A stretch of 32,649 nt of DNA from Flintibacter muris (GTDB lineage: Bacteria > Bacillota > Clostridia > Oscillospirales > Oscillospiraceae): contig NZ_CALPCP010000041.1 of assembly GCF_943192995.1 (NCBI RefSeq), positions 1 through 32,649 of the forward strand, read 5' to 3'. This document shows, one piece after another, positions 6,972 to 14,590 of the stretch. The first letter of the stretch is position 1. Each line of letters starts with the position of its first letter. Made by a program: the position numbers and the translations under genes. Below the pieces are notes generated by a model, which made no database searches, had not been told where the DNA came from, and saw nothing but the letters and a program-made list of their open reading frames with translations.

Positions 6972-7727
6972 ATGCACATCACCACAAAAGCTCTGGTCCT
7001 GCGGACGGTGGACTACAAGGAGTCGGACAAGATTCTCACACTGTTTACCCAGGACCAGGGCAAGCTCACCGCCTCCGCCCGGGGGTGCCGAAAAAAAGGT
7101 AGCGCCATCGCCGCTGGGTGCCAGCTGCTGGCCTGGTCGGAGATGGTGCTCTACGATTATCAGGGCCGGTGGTCAGTGAAGGAGGCGGCGGTGGAGCGGC
7201 TGTTTCAGGGAGTGCGGGACGACATTGAACGTCTGGCCCTGGGGTGCTACTTTGCCGAGGCGGCCGAGCTGCTGGCGGTGGAGGGCCTGCCCAGCCGGTC
7301 GCTGCTGTCCCTGACACTGAACAGCCTCCACACCCTGGACACAATGCAGGAAAAACCACTCCCTCTGGTGAAGGCCGCCTTCGAGTGGAGAGCTATGGCC
7401 CTAGCGGGGTATGAGCCTCTCATTGACGGCTGCGCCGTCTGTGGAGCAAATCCCCCGGAGAATCCCAGGTTCCATCTGCGGGAGGGGGTGCTCCACTGCG
7501 CCAAATGCCGGGGCGAGGTGGGGGAGGGCATCTCCATGCCCCTGTCCATCCCCGCCCTGGCCGCTCTGGATCACATTCTCCACGGCGACCCCAAGCGGCT
7601 GTTCTCCTTCCGCCTGGAGGGCGAACCCATGAAGCAGCTGGCCGACGCCGCCGAAGCCTACCTCCACACCCAGCTGGAGCGGGGATTTTCTACCTTGGAT
7701 TACTATAAGAGCTTAACACTTTCTTGA
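6972..7727 (+). CDS. recO: DNA repair protein RecO
   Basis: RecO (251 aa) loads RecA onto SSB-coated single-stranded DNA in the RecFOR pathway. The N-terminal OB-fold shows the family's usual opening (KALVLRTVDYKESDKILTLF, then GKLTASARGCRK). A helical domain follows, and a zinc-binding site is formed by CAVCG (about residue 154) and CAKCRG (about 175). Length is typical. The ATG is preceded by TAGGAG. It is the last classical member of the era-yqzL-recO cluster. Confidence 0.96.
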   Translation: MHITTKALVLRTVDYKESDKILTLFTQDQGKLTASARGCRKKGSAIAAGCQLLAWSEMVLYDYQGRWSVKEAAVERLFQGVRDDIERLALGCYFAEAAELLAVEGLPSRSLLSLTLNSLHTLDTMQEKPLPLVKAAFEWRAMALAGYEPLIDGCAVCGANPPENPRFHLREGVLHCAKCRGEVGEGISMPLSIPALAALDHILHGDPKRLFSFRLEGEPMKQLADAAEAYLHTQLERGFSTLDYYKSLTLS

Positions 7728-7750
7728 ATTTTGGCGTTGGAGGTGTTCAC

Positions 7751-8137
7751 ATGATTTGGTTCTGGCTTTTTACGCTGGCGACGGATCTGTTGATTCCGCT
7801 TGTGATGATCGGCTTGGGACGGATGTTTCTGCACAGGCCGCCCAAGACAATCAACAGCGGATTTGGTTACCGGACAACGATGTCCATGAAAAATCAGGAC
7901 ACCTGGCAATTTGCTCATCATTACTGCGGAAAGCTGTGGTTTTGGTTTGGCATGATTCTGCTACCGCTGTCCGTTCTTCCGCTGCTGTTCGTGTTGGGCA
8001 AGGAGATTGGCACGATTGGAAGGGTTGGCACCGTGATTTGTTTTGCGCAGGTCGTGCCAATGGTAGGAACAATCGTCCCGACAGAGCTGGCGCTGAAAAA
8101 GACCTTTGACAAAAACGGGAAACGGCGCAATACATAG
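7751..8137 (+). CDS. SdpI/YhfL-family membrane protein
   Basis: This 128-residue protein has three predicted membrane helices: residues 2-24, about 55-75 and about 85-107. Between the first two lies GFGYRTTMSMKNQDTWQFAH, the signature of the SdpI family ('G.RT..s..n...W..A'). In Bacillus SdpI protects against the SdpC toxin and controls its repressor, but many family members are isolated and of unknown role. No toxin gene is visible nearby. ATG 7751 follows GGAGGTG. A terminator lies just behind it. Confidence 0.8.
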   Translation: MIWFWLFTLATDLLIPLVMIGLGRMFLHRPPKTINSGFGYRTTMSMKNQDTWQFAHHYCGKLWFWFGMILLPLSVLPLLFVLGKEIGTIGRVGTVICFAQVVPMVGTIVPTELALKKTFDKNGKRRNT

Positions 8138-8142
8138 AAACA

Positions 8143-8172
8143 CCCTCTGCCTGGACCAGAGGGCGCTTTCAT
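8143..8172 (+). terminator. Intrinsic terminator after the recO-sdpI-like unit
   Basis: CCCTCTG (8143-8149) pairs with CAGAGGG (8157-8163) around a 7-nt loop, with a T-rich tail (CTTTCATTT). It lies between convergent genes. Confidence 0.75.
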
Positions 8173-8865
8173 TTAATCCAAGGGCAAATCCCAGGGCAGG
8201 TTGAAGGGGCTGTCCGGGCGGGTCCACAGGGACTTGTGGATGGCCCGGCGCATATCCGCGCCCAGGGAGGGGTCCTCCATCCATTGCAGGCAGCGGTTGA
8301 GGAAGCTCTCGCTCATCTCCTGCCAGCCGGAGAAGGTACGCTGGATGATTTTTCCAACCTGACGGGAGCGCTTTACCATCTCACTGCGGCTGATCCAGCC
8401 CAAACGGAAGGCAATGGCCAGCAGCTGAGTACACCGGCACAGCTCCCAGGCCCGGTCGGCTTGGGTTTGACAGTGCTGAAAGCCGGGGCCCACGCTCATG
8501 TACTCCACCGTCTCCAACAGCTCCCGCTTGCTGTGGATGTCCCAGGGGCTGTCCAGCATATTCAAAAAGTACTGCCGCTGCTCCGGGCTGTTATAGGGCC
8601 CCCGGCGGCCGCCCAGGAGGATGGGGGCGGTGTCATAGTTGGGAATGAGGTTGTTGCCCGGGATGTACTCGCAGTTATACAGCGCCCAGTTGGCGTAGGT
8701 GCCGAAAATCCACTTTTCCGTGTCGTTTTGGGGTGACAGGTCCTGGTCCCGCTTGCGCAGGGTGTGGCGGACAAACAACACGATTACGACCAGCAGGAAG
8801 ATCAGTCCAGGCAGTCCGGTTTGAACAGCAAGCCCCAGTCCTAGTCCAAGAAGGGCGTAATACAT
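8173..8865 (-). CDS. DUF1266 domain membrane-anchored protein
   Basis: The 230-residue protein starts with one hydrophobic segment (MYYALLGLGLGLAVQTGLPG and LIFLLVVIVLFV) followed by RHTLRKR, giving a probable N-terminal anchor. The cytoplasmic part contains the DUF1266-type helical core near residues 145-195: aligned Trp/Arg residues in RAWELCRCTQLLAIAFRLGW, SRSEMVKRSRQVGKIIQ and the SGWQEMSESFLNR motif. The ATG at 8865 has GGAGGAG immediately upstream; a longer frame has no support. Function is unknown. Confidence 0.65.
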   Translation of the reverse strand: MYYALLGLGLGLAVQTGLPGLIFLLVVIVLFVRHTLRKRDQDLSPQNDTEKWIFGTYANWALYNCEYIPGNNLIPNYDTAPILLGGRRGPYNSPEQRQYFLNMLDSPWDIHSKRELLETVEYMSVGPGFQHCQTQADRAWELCRCTQLLAIAFRLGWISRSEMVKRSRQVGKIIQRTFSGWQEMSESFLNRCLQWMEDPSLGADMRRAIHKSLWTRPDSPFNLPWDLPLD

Positions 8866-8926
8866 GAAAACTCCTCCATTTTGATAGAAAAATATGCCCC
8901 CCGGCTTCCCCGGGGGGCTGAAATGC

Positions 8927-9115
8927 TTACTGCTGGGCCTCAACCTGGCCGAAGGAACGGCCGTTATAGGTCAGGCAATTCTTGCACATACGGTGAGGCA
9001 GCCGGTAAGCCCCGCACTTGGGGCAGGTCACGATACCGGGAGTTTCCAGCTTCCAGTGGGAGCTGCGCCGCTTATCGCGCCGGGCCTTGGATACTTTTCC
9101 CTTGGGGACCGCCAT
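8927..9115 (-). CDS. rpmF: Ribosomal protein bL32
   Basis: This 62-residue bL32 of the large ribosomal subunit opens [20 protein letters not shown], typical of the family. It carries a complete zinc ribbon (CPKCG about residue 31, CKNC about 44), the four-cysteine zinc-using form. The ATG is preceded by GGAGGTG. It follows yceD in the common yceD-rpmF order. Confidence 0.97.
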   Translation of the reverse strand: MAVPKGKVSKARRDKRRSSHWKLETPGIVTCPKCGAYRLPHRMCKNCLTYNGRSFGQVEAQQ

Positions 9116-9161
9116 GGGTGACACCTCCTTCGGCTGTGCCGGTCAGGGCACGTTTGAGTAC

Positions 9162-9665
9162 TCACTCAGCTTCCTTATCCAACAGCTGCGCAAGGGCCGC
9201 CAGTCTTGGATCGACATCAGGTCTGCACCCGCAGAGGCCAAGGTTCAAATCGGCTCCGCACTTGGCGCACAGCCCTTTGCAGTCGTCTGAGCAAAGATTT
9301 TTCGTGTCCATTGCAAGAATGAAAGCGGTGGTGACGGCCTCATCCAGGTCCAACTCGGTGCCGTCCAGCAGGAGAATATCGTCGTGCTCCTCATCCTCCA
9401 GCTCCTGGGCCACCAGATTGTTCAGCACAACCGTCTTTTCCCGGGAAAATTCCTTCCCGCAGCGGTCGCAGGCCAGCTCCAGCAGGGAACGGGCCGTCCC
9501 CTCCAGCACCAGGGCCCCGGCGTGGTTGGTCACGCTGCCCACTGCCTGGACGGGATGGACAATGGGCCTGGTCCCATAGAGGTCCTCCTGGGACAGGTCC
9601 AGCTGAAATTGAAACGTCTTTTTCGCGTCCGGGACGTGAATGATATCTCGCAGATCCAGACGCAT
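9162..9665 (-). CDS. yceD: DUF177 (YceD) family protein
   Basis: This 167-residue DUF177/YceD protein is the usual upstream partner of rpmF and is implicated in 23S rRNA or L32-related ribosome assembly. Signatures include ACDRCGKEF (about residues 64-72), the acidic patch ELEDEEHDDI, LDLDEAVTTAFILAM and the cysteine cluster CSDDCKGLCAKCGADLN near residues 125-139. ATG 9665 follows GGGGAGG. It is driven by the consensus promoter at 9719-9747. Confidence 0.92.
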   Translation of the reverse strand: MRLDLRDIIHVPDAKKTFQFQLDLSQEDLYGTRPIVHPVQAVGSVTNHAGALVLEGTARSLLELACDRCGKEFSREKTVVLNNLVAQELEDEEHDDILLLDGTELDLDEAVTTAFILAMDTKNLCSDDCKGLCAKCGADLNLGLCGCRPDVDPRLAALAQLLDKEAE

Positions 9666-9718
9666 GGCGTTCCTCCCCGGGGGAGCGCCCCCCATACTCG
9701 CAGAATGGTACGCAGGAT

Positions 9719-9747
9719 ATTATAATGAATCTTGTCCCAAATGTCAA
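9719..9747 (-). promoter_or_regulatory. Consensus sigma-A promoter for yceD-rpmF
   Basis: On the minus strand TTGACA (9747-9742) and TATAAT (9724-9719) are separated by exactly 17 bp, a perfect vegetative promoter and the strongest in the window, about 54 bp before the yceD start. This fits a highly expressed ribosomal protein operon. Confidence 0.92.
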
Positions 9748-9820
9748 ATACTTTTCACAAATTTCTCTACGAAATTTATTGACACCGGGGGCGGAATATG
9801 GTGAAATATTCCTGTAGAAC

Positions 9821-10003
9821 AAAAGCCTCCTTTGAAAAGGAGGTGGCACGGCGGAGCCGTGACGGAGGATTGTATTTTGGCAAAGCCAAAATATGCGAAG
9901 CAAATTCCAATTAGGAAAACTTTATTTACTTCGTATGTTTTGCTTCCTAAAACGCAATCCCCAGTCAGCCTTCGGCTGACAGCCCCTTTCTCAAGGGGCC
10001 TTT
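9821..10003. repeat. Dispersed CTCCCTC palindromic element, copy C (expanded centre)
   Basis: One end carries AAGCCTCC-TTTGAAAA-GGAGG and CACGGC-GGA-GCCGTG. The other carries GTCAGCC-TTC-GGCTGAC followed by CCCCTTTCTCAAGGGG. The centre is longer than in copies A and B and includes TTTTGGC-AAA-GCCAAAA (9875-9891). The element runs right up to the ribosome binding site of the next gene (AGGAGGT at 10003-10009), so it forms the 5' leader of the pseudouridine synthase gene. The rest of 9748-9820 shows only a small GGAATAT/ATATTCC inverted repeat at 9793-9812. Confidence 0.85.
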
Positions 10004-10015
10004 AGGAGGTCCTCC

Positions 10016-10993
10016 ATGAAAGAATTCACCATCGGCAAAAACGACGCCGGGCAGCGGCTGGACCGCTGGCTGGCCAAAACTCTGCCCCTGCTGCCCGCTC
10101 CGCTGGCCCAAAAGTACATCCGGCTCAAGCGGGTGAAGGTGAACGGCAAGGGGTCCAAGCGGGATGTCCGCCTTAATGTGGGGGATGTGCTCCAGCTGTA
10201 CATCAACGACGAGTTTTTTGACAGGCCTACCCCGGAAAATGCCTTTTTGTCCCTCTATCAGCCCAAGCTGAACATCCTCTACGAGGACGAACATATCCTC
10301 CTCCTGGACAAGCGCCCCGGCCTTGTGGTCCACCCCGACGAGAACGAGCGGGTGAACACCCTGCTCACCCACATCCAGGCGTATTTGTATCAAAAAAAGG
10401 AGTGGTCCCCCTACTGGGAGAACTCCTTTGCCCCCGCCCTGTGCAACCGTATTGACCGGAACACCGGGGGGATTGTCATTGCCGCCAAGACGGCCCAGGC
10501 CCTGCGGGTGATGAATCAGAAAATCAAGGACCGGGAACTGACCAAGCTGTACCTGTGCGTAGTTCAGGGGAAGCTGTCCCCGCCGGAGGGGCGGCTGGAG
10601 GGGTATATCTGGAAAGACGAGGAAAAAAAGCAGGTCTATGTCCGAAAAAGGTCTGAGCCAGGGGCAAAATCGGCGGTGACGGTGTACAAGACGCTGGCGG
10701 TAAAGAACGGCCTCTCCCTGGTGGAGTGCGACCTGGTCACCGGGCGAACCCACCAGATTCGCGCCCAGTTCGCCGCCGCAGGACACCCCCTGATCGGCGA
10801 CGGCAAATATGGCTCTGAGCGGGAGAACCGGAAATATGGCCGCCATGGCCAGGCGCTGTACTCCTATAAGCTTACCTTCCATTTCACCACCGAAGCCGGG
10901 CCGCTGGAGCATTTGAACGGAAAAACCTTCCAGGTGGAGGATGTGGACTTTGTGCGGGAGTATTTTCCAGACCGGCAGATGGGTCAAGTATAG
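10016..10993 (+). CDS. RluA-family pseudouridine synthase
   Basis: The 325-residue enzyme isomerises uridine to pseudouridine in RNA. An S4-like RNA-binding domain covers about residues 12-70 (AGQRLDRWLAKTLP, RLKRVKVNGKGSKRD, GDVLQLYI). The catalytic domain contains NRIDRNTGGIVIAAK (about 145-159), where the Asp of RIDR is the nucleophile, then KLYLCVVQG and VTGRTHQIRAQFA, the usual late motif. It most resembles RluC/RluD-type enzymes acting on 23S rRNA, but the site cannot be told from sequence. The ATG follows AGGAGGT. Confidence 0.9.
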   Translation: MKEFTIGKNDAGQRLDRWLAKTLPLLPAPLAQKYIRLKRVKVNGKGSKRDVRLNVGDVLQLYINDEFFDRPTPENAFLSLYQPKLNILYEDEHILLLDKRPGLVVHPDENERVNTLLTHIQAYLYQKKEWSPYWENSFAPALCNRIDRNTGGIVIAAKTAQALRVMNQKIKDRELTKLYLCVVQGKLSPPEGRLEGYIWKDEEKKQVYVRKRSEPGAKSAVTVYKTLAVKNGLSLVECDLVTGRTHQIRAQFAAAGHPLIGDGKYGSERENRKYGRHGQALYSYKLTFHFTTEAGPLEHLNGKTFQVEDVDFVREYFPDRQMGQV

Positions 10994-11018
10994 GGGATGT
11001 CCCAAACGTAGATTTTTA

Positions 11019-11047
11019 TGCAGGGGCGGCCACAGGCCGCCCCTGCA
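11019..11047. repeat. Perfect 13-bp GC-rich inverted repeat
   Basis: TGCAGGGGCGGCC (11019-11031) and GGCCGCCCCTGCA (11035-11047) flank ACA. There is no T-tract, so it is not an ordinary terminator, although it may block read-through from the pseudouridine synthase gene towards guaA. A degenerate relative lies at 764-790. Confidence 0.75.
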
Positions 11048-11065
11048 CCTCAAATGTAAAATATC

Positions 11066-11095
11066 TTGCGTCCCTGACATGGTCTGTGGTAGAAT
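11066..11095 (+). promoter_or_regulatory. guaA promoter
   Basis: TTGCGT (11066-11071) and TAGAAT (11090-11095) are 18 bp apart, about 30 bp before the guaA start codon. No purine riboswitch fits in the short leader. Confidence 0.6.
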
Positions 11096-11125
11096 GTGGG
11101 TACTATTTTGTAGGAGGATTCACTA

Positions 11126-12415
11126 ATGAAACAGGACATGATTGTTGTACTGGACTTGGGCAGTGAGGAAAACCCCAAAATTGCCCGTGAAATTCGTGCG
11201 CTGGGGGTATATTCTGAGATTCACCCCCACGACATTACTTTGGCCGAGCTGAAAGCCCTGCCCAATGTAAAGGGTATTATCCTCAACGGCGGCCCCAACC
11301 GGGTGGTGGATGGGGTCACCATTGATGCGGCCCAGGAGATTTACGACTGCGATATCCCCGCCCTGCTGGTGGACCACCGGGGGGACGATCCCTGGCCCGC
11401 TGATGATGTGGAACGGGAGACCGCCCTGAAAAATTTCATCTTTACCATCTGCGGCGCTGAGGCCAACTGGAATATGGACAACTTTATCGCCGACCAGATT
11501 GAGCTGATTCGCCGGCAGGTGGGGGACAAGAAGGTGCTGCTGGCTCTGTCCGGCGGAGTGGATTCCTCAGTGGTAGCGGCACTTCTGATTAAGGCTGTGG
11601 GCAAGCAGCTCACCTGTGTCCATGTCAACCACGGCCTGCTGCGCAAGGGAGAGCCGGAACAGGTGGTCAAGGTCTTCCGGGATGAGATGGATGCCAATCT
11701 GGTCTATGTGGACGCCGTGGACCGCTTTCTGGACAAACTGGCCGGGGTGGCCGACCCGGAGCAGAAGCGGAAGATTATCGGCGGGGAATTTATCCGTGTC
11801 TTTGAGGAGGAGGCCCGCAAGCTGGACGGCATCCGCTTTCTGGGACAGGGCACCATCTACCCCGACATCATTGAGAGCGGCACCAAGACAGTGAAGGCTG
11901 TCAAGAGCCACCATAACGTGGGCGGTCTGCCCGAGGACCTGGACTTTGAACTGGTAGAGCCCCTGAAAATGCTCTTCAAGGACGAGGTCCGGGCCTGCGG
12001 CAAGGCGCTGGGCCTGCCCGACTCCATGGTGTACCGCCAGCCCTTCCCCGGCCCCGGTTTGGGCGTGCGCTGCCTGGGCGCCATCACCCGGGACCGCCTG
12101 GAGGCGGTCCGGGAGTCGGACGCCATCCTCCGGGAGGAGTTTGCCAAAAACGGCCTGGAAGGCAAGGTCTGGCAGTACTTTACCGCTATCCCTGATCTAA
12201 AATCGGTGGGCGTCCGGAATAACCGCCGTACTGACGAGTGGTGCGTCATCATCCGGGCGGTCAACACTGTGGACGCCATGACCGCTACGGTCCCACACCT
12301 TCCCTGGCTGATGATGGATAAGATTACCGCCCGCATCACCAGCGAGGTCAAAGGCGTTAACCGCGTACTCTTCGACCTGACCCCTAAGCCAACCGGGACG
12401 ATTGAGTGGGAATGA
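11126..12415 (+). CDS. guaA: GMP synthase with reduced, catalytically dead amidotransferase domain
   Basis: GuaA aminates XMP to GMP. The ATP-pyrophosphatase half is intact: P-loop LSGGVDSS (residues 141-148), the VNHGLLRKGE segment, GQGTIYPDIIES, the FPGPGLGVR motif and the C-terminal LTPKPTGTIEWE. The N-terminal class I amidotransferase half is only about 115 residues instead of about 190-200. It keeps the first strand (IVVLDLGSEENPKIAREIR) and GIILNGGPN, but where the nucleophile loop GICYGMQ should follow it reads LLVDHRGDDPW (Asp83 in place of Cys), then passes straight into KNFIFTICG. The HPE catalytic His/Glu segment is absent. The shortening is in frame, so the gene looks functional but probably ammonia-dependent. 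Its last codons are the integration site of the next element. Confidence 0.93.
   Translation: MKQDMIVVLDLGSEENPKIAREIRALGVYSEIHPHDITLAELKALPNVKGIILNGGPNRVVDGVTIDAAQEIYDCDIPALLVDHRGDDPWPADDVERETALKNFIFTICGAEANWNMDNFIADQIELIRRQVGDKKVLLALSGGVDSSVVAALLIKAVGKQLTCVHVNHGLLRKGEPEQVVKVFRDEMDANLVYVDAVDRFLDKLAGVADPEQKRKIIGGEFIRVFEEEARKLDGIRFLGQGTIYPDIIESGTKTVKAVKSHHNVGGLPEDLDFELVEPLKMLFKDEVRACGKALGLPDSMVYRQPFPGPGLGVRCLGAITRDRLEAVRESDAILREEFAKNGLEGKVWQYFTAIPDLKSVGVRNNRRTDEWCVIIRAVNTVDAMTATVPHLPWLMMDKITARITSEVKGVNRVLFDLTPKPTGTIEWE
12404..12413 (+). repeat. attL core within guaA stop region
   Basis: GAGTGGGAAT encodes the final EWE residues and leads into the TGA stop of guaA. The identical 10-mer recurs at 22226-22235 in the same orientation, with diverged flanks. 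Integration therefore leaves guaA intact. Confidence 0.75.
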
Positions 12416-12471
12416 CCGTCAAAGCGGCGCAAACCCGCATGAATACAGGGTTTTTGACCTGTCACTTTGCC

Positions 12472-12493
12472 TTGTGATACTGGATTGATACTA
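12472..12493 (+). repeat. Left arm-type integrase site (candidate)
   Basis: TTGTGATACT and TTGATACTA are spaced 3 nt apart. The same two words with the same spacing occur at 22102-22123 in the same orientation, near the other end of the element. This is the pattern expected of arm sites bound by the integrase N-terminal domain. Confidence 0.65.
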
Positions 12494-12530
12494 TTCGTTT
12501 CAACCCGGTCACACAAGAGAATGATTGCAA

Positions 12531-12588
12531 AGGGCAAGCGAACCGCCCTGCTGAACGACAAATTCAGCAGGGCGGTTTTGCTTGCCCT
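12531..12588. terminator. Long hairpin terminator after the element's repressor gene
   Basis: AGGGCAAGC and AACCGCCCTGCTGAA (12531-12555) pair with TTCAGCAGGGCGGTT and GCTTGCCCT (12563-12588) around a 7-nt loop, about 24 bp of stem. It begins at the repressor stop codon and has T-rich flanks (ATTTTTC on the plus side). It should stop transcription from both guaA and the repressor. Confidence 0.85.
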
Positions 12589-13144
12589 ATTTTTCTTTTC
12601 TCCAGGGTACATAGTATTTCGATTCTTTCCCGTCATCGCAGGTGCTCGGCCAGTTGATTTTCCATTCAAAGTATTCTTCCCTGGTAATCTCCCCGGCGTG
12701 TAGCTCCTGCTGGCGCAAGAGCCATTCCCTCATAAACTCATCCACAAGGCCATAGTTGAAGTAGATACCCACAGGAGGTTGAGCGGGCCAGTCGTCCGTG
12801 TCATTGTAGCGGACGGCGGTATCATCGGAGGCCCCCGTCTTGCCGGGGTTGCGGACAAGCTGAAACAGGCGGATGGAGCCAGGGCTGTCCTCGTCCAGCC
12901 AGAAGAACGTCCGCATGAAGTCCTCGGCACAGCCGGGTTGAACCGTATAGAAGTTCTGACGGTCTACCCGCAGGGCCTGGGCAATCTTGTCCAGCAGCTC
13001 CCTCTTTGGCACACGGTAATTCGTTTCGTACTGGGCAATACGGTTATCCGCTCCCTTTTCCTCAAAGCCGATAGCCAGCCCCAATTCCTTTTGCGTCATA
13101 CCCCGAAATGTGCGGATTTTCTTGATTTTTTCTCCTACTGTCAT
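12587..13144 (-). CDS. XRE-family repressor of the mobilizable element
   Basis: The 185-residue protein has an N-terminal lambda-repressor-like helix-turn-helix (VGEKIKKIRTFRGMTQKELG, then NRIAQYETNYRVPKRELLDKIAQAL, about residues 3-60). A C-terminal region with TFFWLDEDSPGSIRLF and many aromatic residues follows. There is no LexA-type Ser/Lys protease signature. It is transcribed divergently from xis-int, with its own promoter (TTGCAT-17-TATACT at 13195-13167). Three matching palindromes lie in the shared control region, so it most likely represses excision and itself. The start at 13144 is chosen because the upstream in-frame residues would lie in the promoter and operators. Confidence 0.85.
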   Translation of the reverse strand: MTVGEKIKKIRTFRGMTQKELGLAIGFEEKGADNRIAQYETNYRVPKRELLDKIAQALRVDRQNFYTVQPGCAEDFMRTFFWLDEDSPGSIRLFQLVRNPGKTGASDDTAVRYNDTDDWPAQPPVGIYFNYGLVDEFMREWLLRQQELHAGEITREEYFEWKINWPSTCDDGKESKYYVPWRKEK

Positions 13145-13166
13145 ATGTTCCACCGCCTTTGAAAAT

Positions 13167-13286
13167 AGTATAGCGCAAATAAGCGAAATATGCAAGAAGA
13201 AAATTAACAAAATTGCGAAATAAACTCTTGACATTAACAACCATGCGAATGTATAATAAGGATGTCGGCATTAACAATTTTGCGAA
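13167..13286. promoter_or_regulatory. Divergent repressor/xis-int control region with three operators
   Basis: Plus-strand promoter: TTGACA (13228-13233), 18 bp, TATAAT (13252-13257). Minus-strand promoter: TTGCAT (13195-13190), 17 bp, TATACT (13172-13167). Three copies of a 16-bp near-palindrome, TTAACAA-NN-TTGCGAA, lie at 13204-13219, 13234-13249 and 13271-13286. The middle copy (one mismatch) fills the spacer of the xis promoter exactly and the third lies just after its start point, an ideal arrangement for repression. A fourth copy is at 22158-22173. Confidence 0.85.
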
Positions 13287-13309
13287 CCAACAATAAGGAG
13301 GTGTTGTAT

Positions 13310-13498
13310 TTGAGCAAAGAGCTGTTTGTACGAGCCGAGGAAGTGGCCGGGGCGCTGGGTATCTCCAAGCCCTACGCCTACAAGCTGGTGCGGGAGATGA
13401 ACGAGGAGCTGAAGCAGAAGGGTTTCCTCACCATCCCCGGACGGGTGAGCAGGCGCTACTTCGAGGAAAAGTTCTATGGACTGCGGGAAAATCAGTAA
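13310..13498 (+). CDS. xis: Excisionase-like helix-turn-helix protein
   Basis: This 62-residue winged-helix protein (VRAEEVAGALGISKPYAYKL, then IPGRVSRRYFEEKFYG) is of the MerR/AlpA-like excisionase type found beside integrases of Firmicutes elements. The start is taken as TTG 13310, 8 nt behind AGGAGG. The ATG at 13262 is ruled out because it would lie at the transcription start itself. It is 12 bp upstream of int and transcribed from the repressor-controlled promoter. The gene at 24966 in the second element encodes a clear homologue (GRVSRKYLMERLY). Confidence 0.8.
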   Translation: MSKELFVRAEEVAGALGISKPYAYKLVREMNEELKQKGFLTIPGRVSRRYFEEKFYGLRENQ

Positions 13499-13510
13499 GG
13501 AGGGAAGAAA

Positions 13511-14587
13511 ATGCCAGCGTACAAAGACAAGGCCAAGGGAACATGGTATGCGTCCTTTTACTTTGAGAACTGGACAGGGAAAAAGGAAAAGAAGATGAAG
13601 CGGGGCTTTAAGACCAAGCGGGAGGCGCTGGAGTGGGAACGGACGTTCCTGCAACAGCAGACCGCCGACCTGGATATGACCTTTGAGAGCTTCGTGGCGC
13701 TCTACGCTGCGGACATGAAAGGCCGTATCAAGGAGAACACCTGGGGGACGAAAGAGCATATCCTCTACAAAAAGCTGGTGCCTTACTTCGGAAAGCGGAA
13801 AATGAGCGAAATCCATTCCAAGGAGGTCATGGCGTGGCAAAGTGAAATGCTGAACTACCGGGACAAGAACGGCAAGCCCTACTCCCCCGTGTATCTGAAA
13901 ACGCTCCACAATCAGTTGAGCGCCGTTTTCAATCATGCGGTGAAGCACTACAATCTGAAAGCCAACCCCGCCGCCCAGGTGGGCAACATGGGCAAGGCCA
14001 AGGGCCGGGAAATGCTGTTCTGGACGAAAGCGGAGTATCTGAAATTCGCTGACGCCATGATGGACAAGCCCCTCTCCTACTACGCCTTTGAAATGCTCTA
14101 CTGGTGCGGTATCCGGGAGGGGGAGCTGCTGGCCCTCACCCCTGGGGACTTCGACTTTGAGAAGCAGACGGTTTCTATCTCGAAATCCTACCAGCGTATC
14201 AAGGGCCAGGACGTTATCACCGACCCCAAGACGGCCAAGAGCAACCGGGTCATTCAAATGCCCGCTTTTCTCTGCGAGGAAATGGAGGACTACATCAGGA
14301 GCTTGTACGCCGTGGGGCCGACAGACCGCATTTTTGCGGTGACGAAATCCTATCTTCACCGGGAGATGGACAGGGGGGCGAAAGAGGCGGGGGTCAAGCG
14401 GATCAGGATTCATGACCTGAGACACAGCCACATTTCCCTGCTGATTGACATGGGCTTCACGGCCCTGGCAATCGCTGACCGGGTGGGGCACGAAAGCATT
14501 GACATCACCTACCGCTACGCTCACCTGTTCCCCACCCGGCAGGCGGAGATGGCGGACAAGCTGAACATGGAGCGAAAGGGGGCTTAA
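13511..14587 (+). CDS. int: Tyrosine integrase of the guaA mobilizable element
   Basis: The 358-residue phage-type tyrosine recombinase has an N-terminal arm-binding region (YASFYFENWTGKKEKKMKRG), a SAM-like core-binding domain and a catalytic domain. Visible catalytic residues are Arg in CGIREGELLAL (near residue 200), HDLRHSH (301-307; Arg304), His in RVGHES (near 327) and the nucleophile Tyr in YRYAHLF (near 336). It should catalyse site-specific insertion at the guaA 3' end and, with Xis, excision. The ATG follows AGGAGGG. It shares its architecture and much sequence with the integrase at 22363-23523. Confidence 0.95.
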   Translation: MPAYKDKAKGTWYASFYFENWTGKKEKKMKRGFKTKREALEWERTFLQQQTADLDMTFESFVALYAADMKGRIKENTWGTKEHILYKKLVPYFGKRKMSEIHSKEVMAWQSEMLNYRDKNGKPYSPVYLKTLHNQLSAVFNHAVKHYNLKANPAAQVGNMGKAKGREMLFWTKAEYLKFADAMMDKPLSYYAFEMLYWCGIREGELLALTPGDFDFEKQTVSISKSYQRIKGQDVITDPKTAKSNRVIQMPAFLCEEMEDYIRSLYAVGPTDRIFAVTKSYLHREMDRGAKEAGVKRIRIHDLRHSHISLLIDMGFTALAIADRVGHESIDITYRYAHLFPTRQAEMADKLNMERKGA

Positions 14588-14590
14588 ATC

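Noticed and set aside
9965..11080. 371-codon minus-strand frame
   Set aside because: It is antisense to the pseudouridine synthase and runs through the palindromic repeat; no start signal.
10994..11125. Purine or other riboswitch upstream of guaA
   Set aside because: The leader after the predicted start point is only about 25-30 nt, too short for an aptamer.
11126..12415. Frameshift or assembly deletion in guaA
   Set aside because: The join between the shortened amidotransferase part and the synthetase part is in frame, without stop codons and with normal codon use, so a natural short form is more likely. Resequencing would settle it.
13204..13286. Short spaced repeats as a CRISPR array
   Set aside because: The 16-bp units are palindromic, irregularly spaced and lie in promoters; they fit repressor operators and there are no cas genes.
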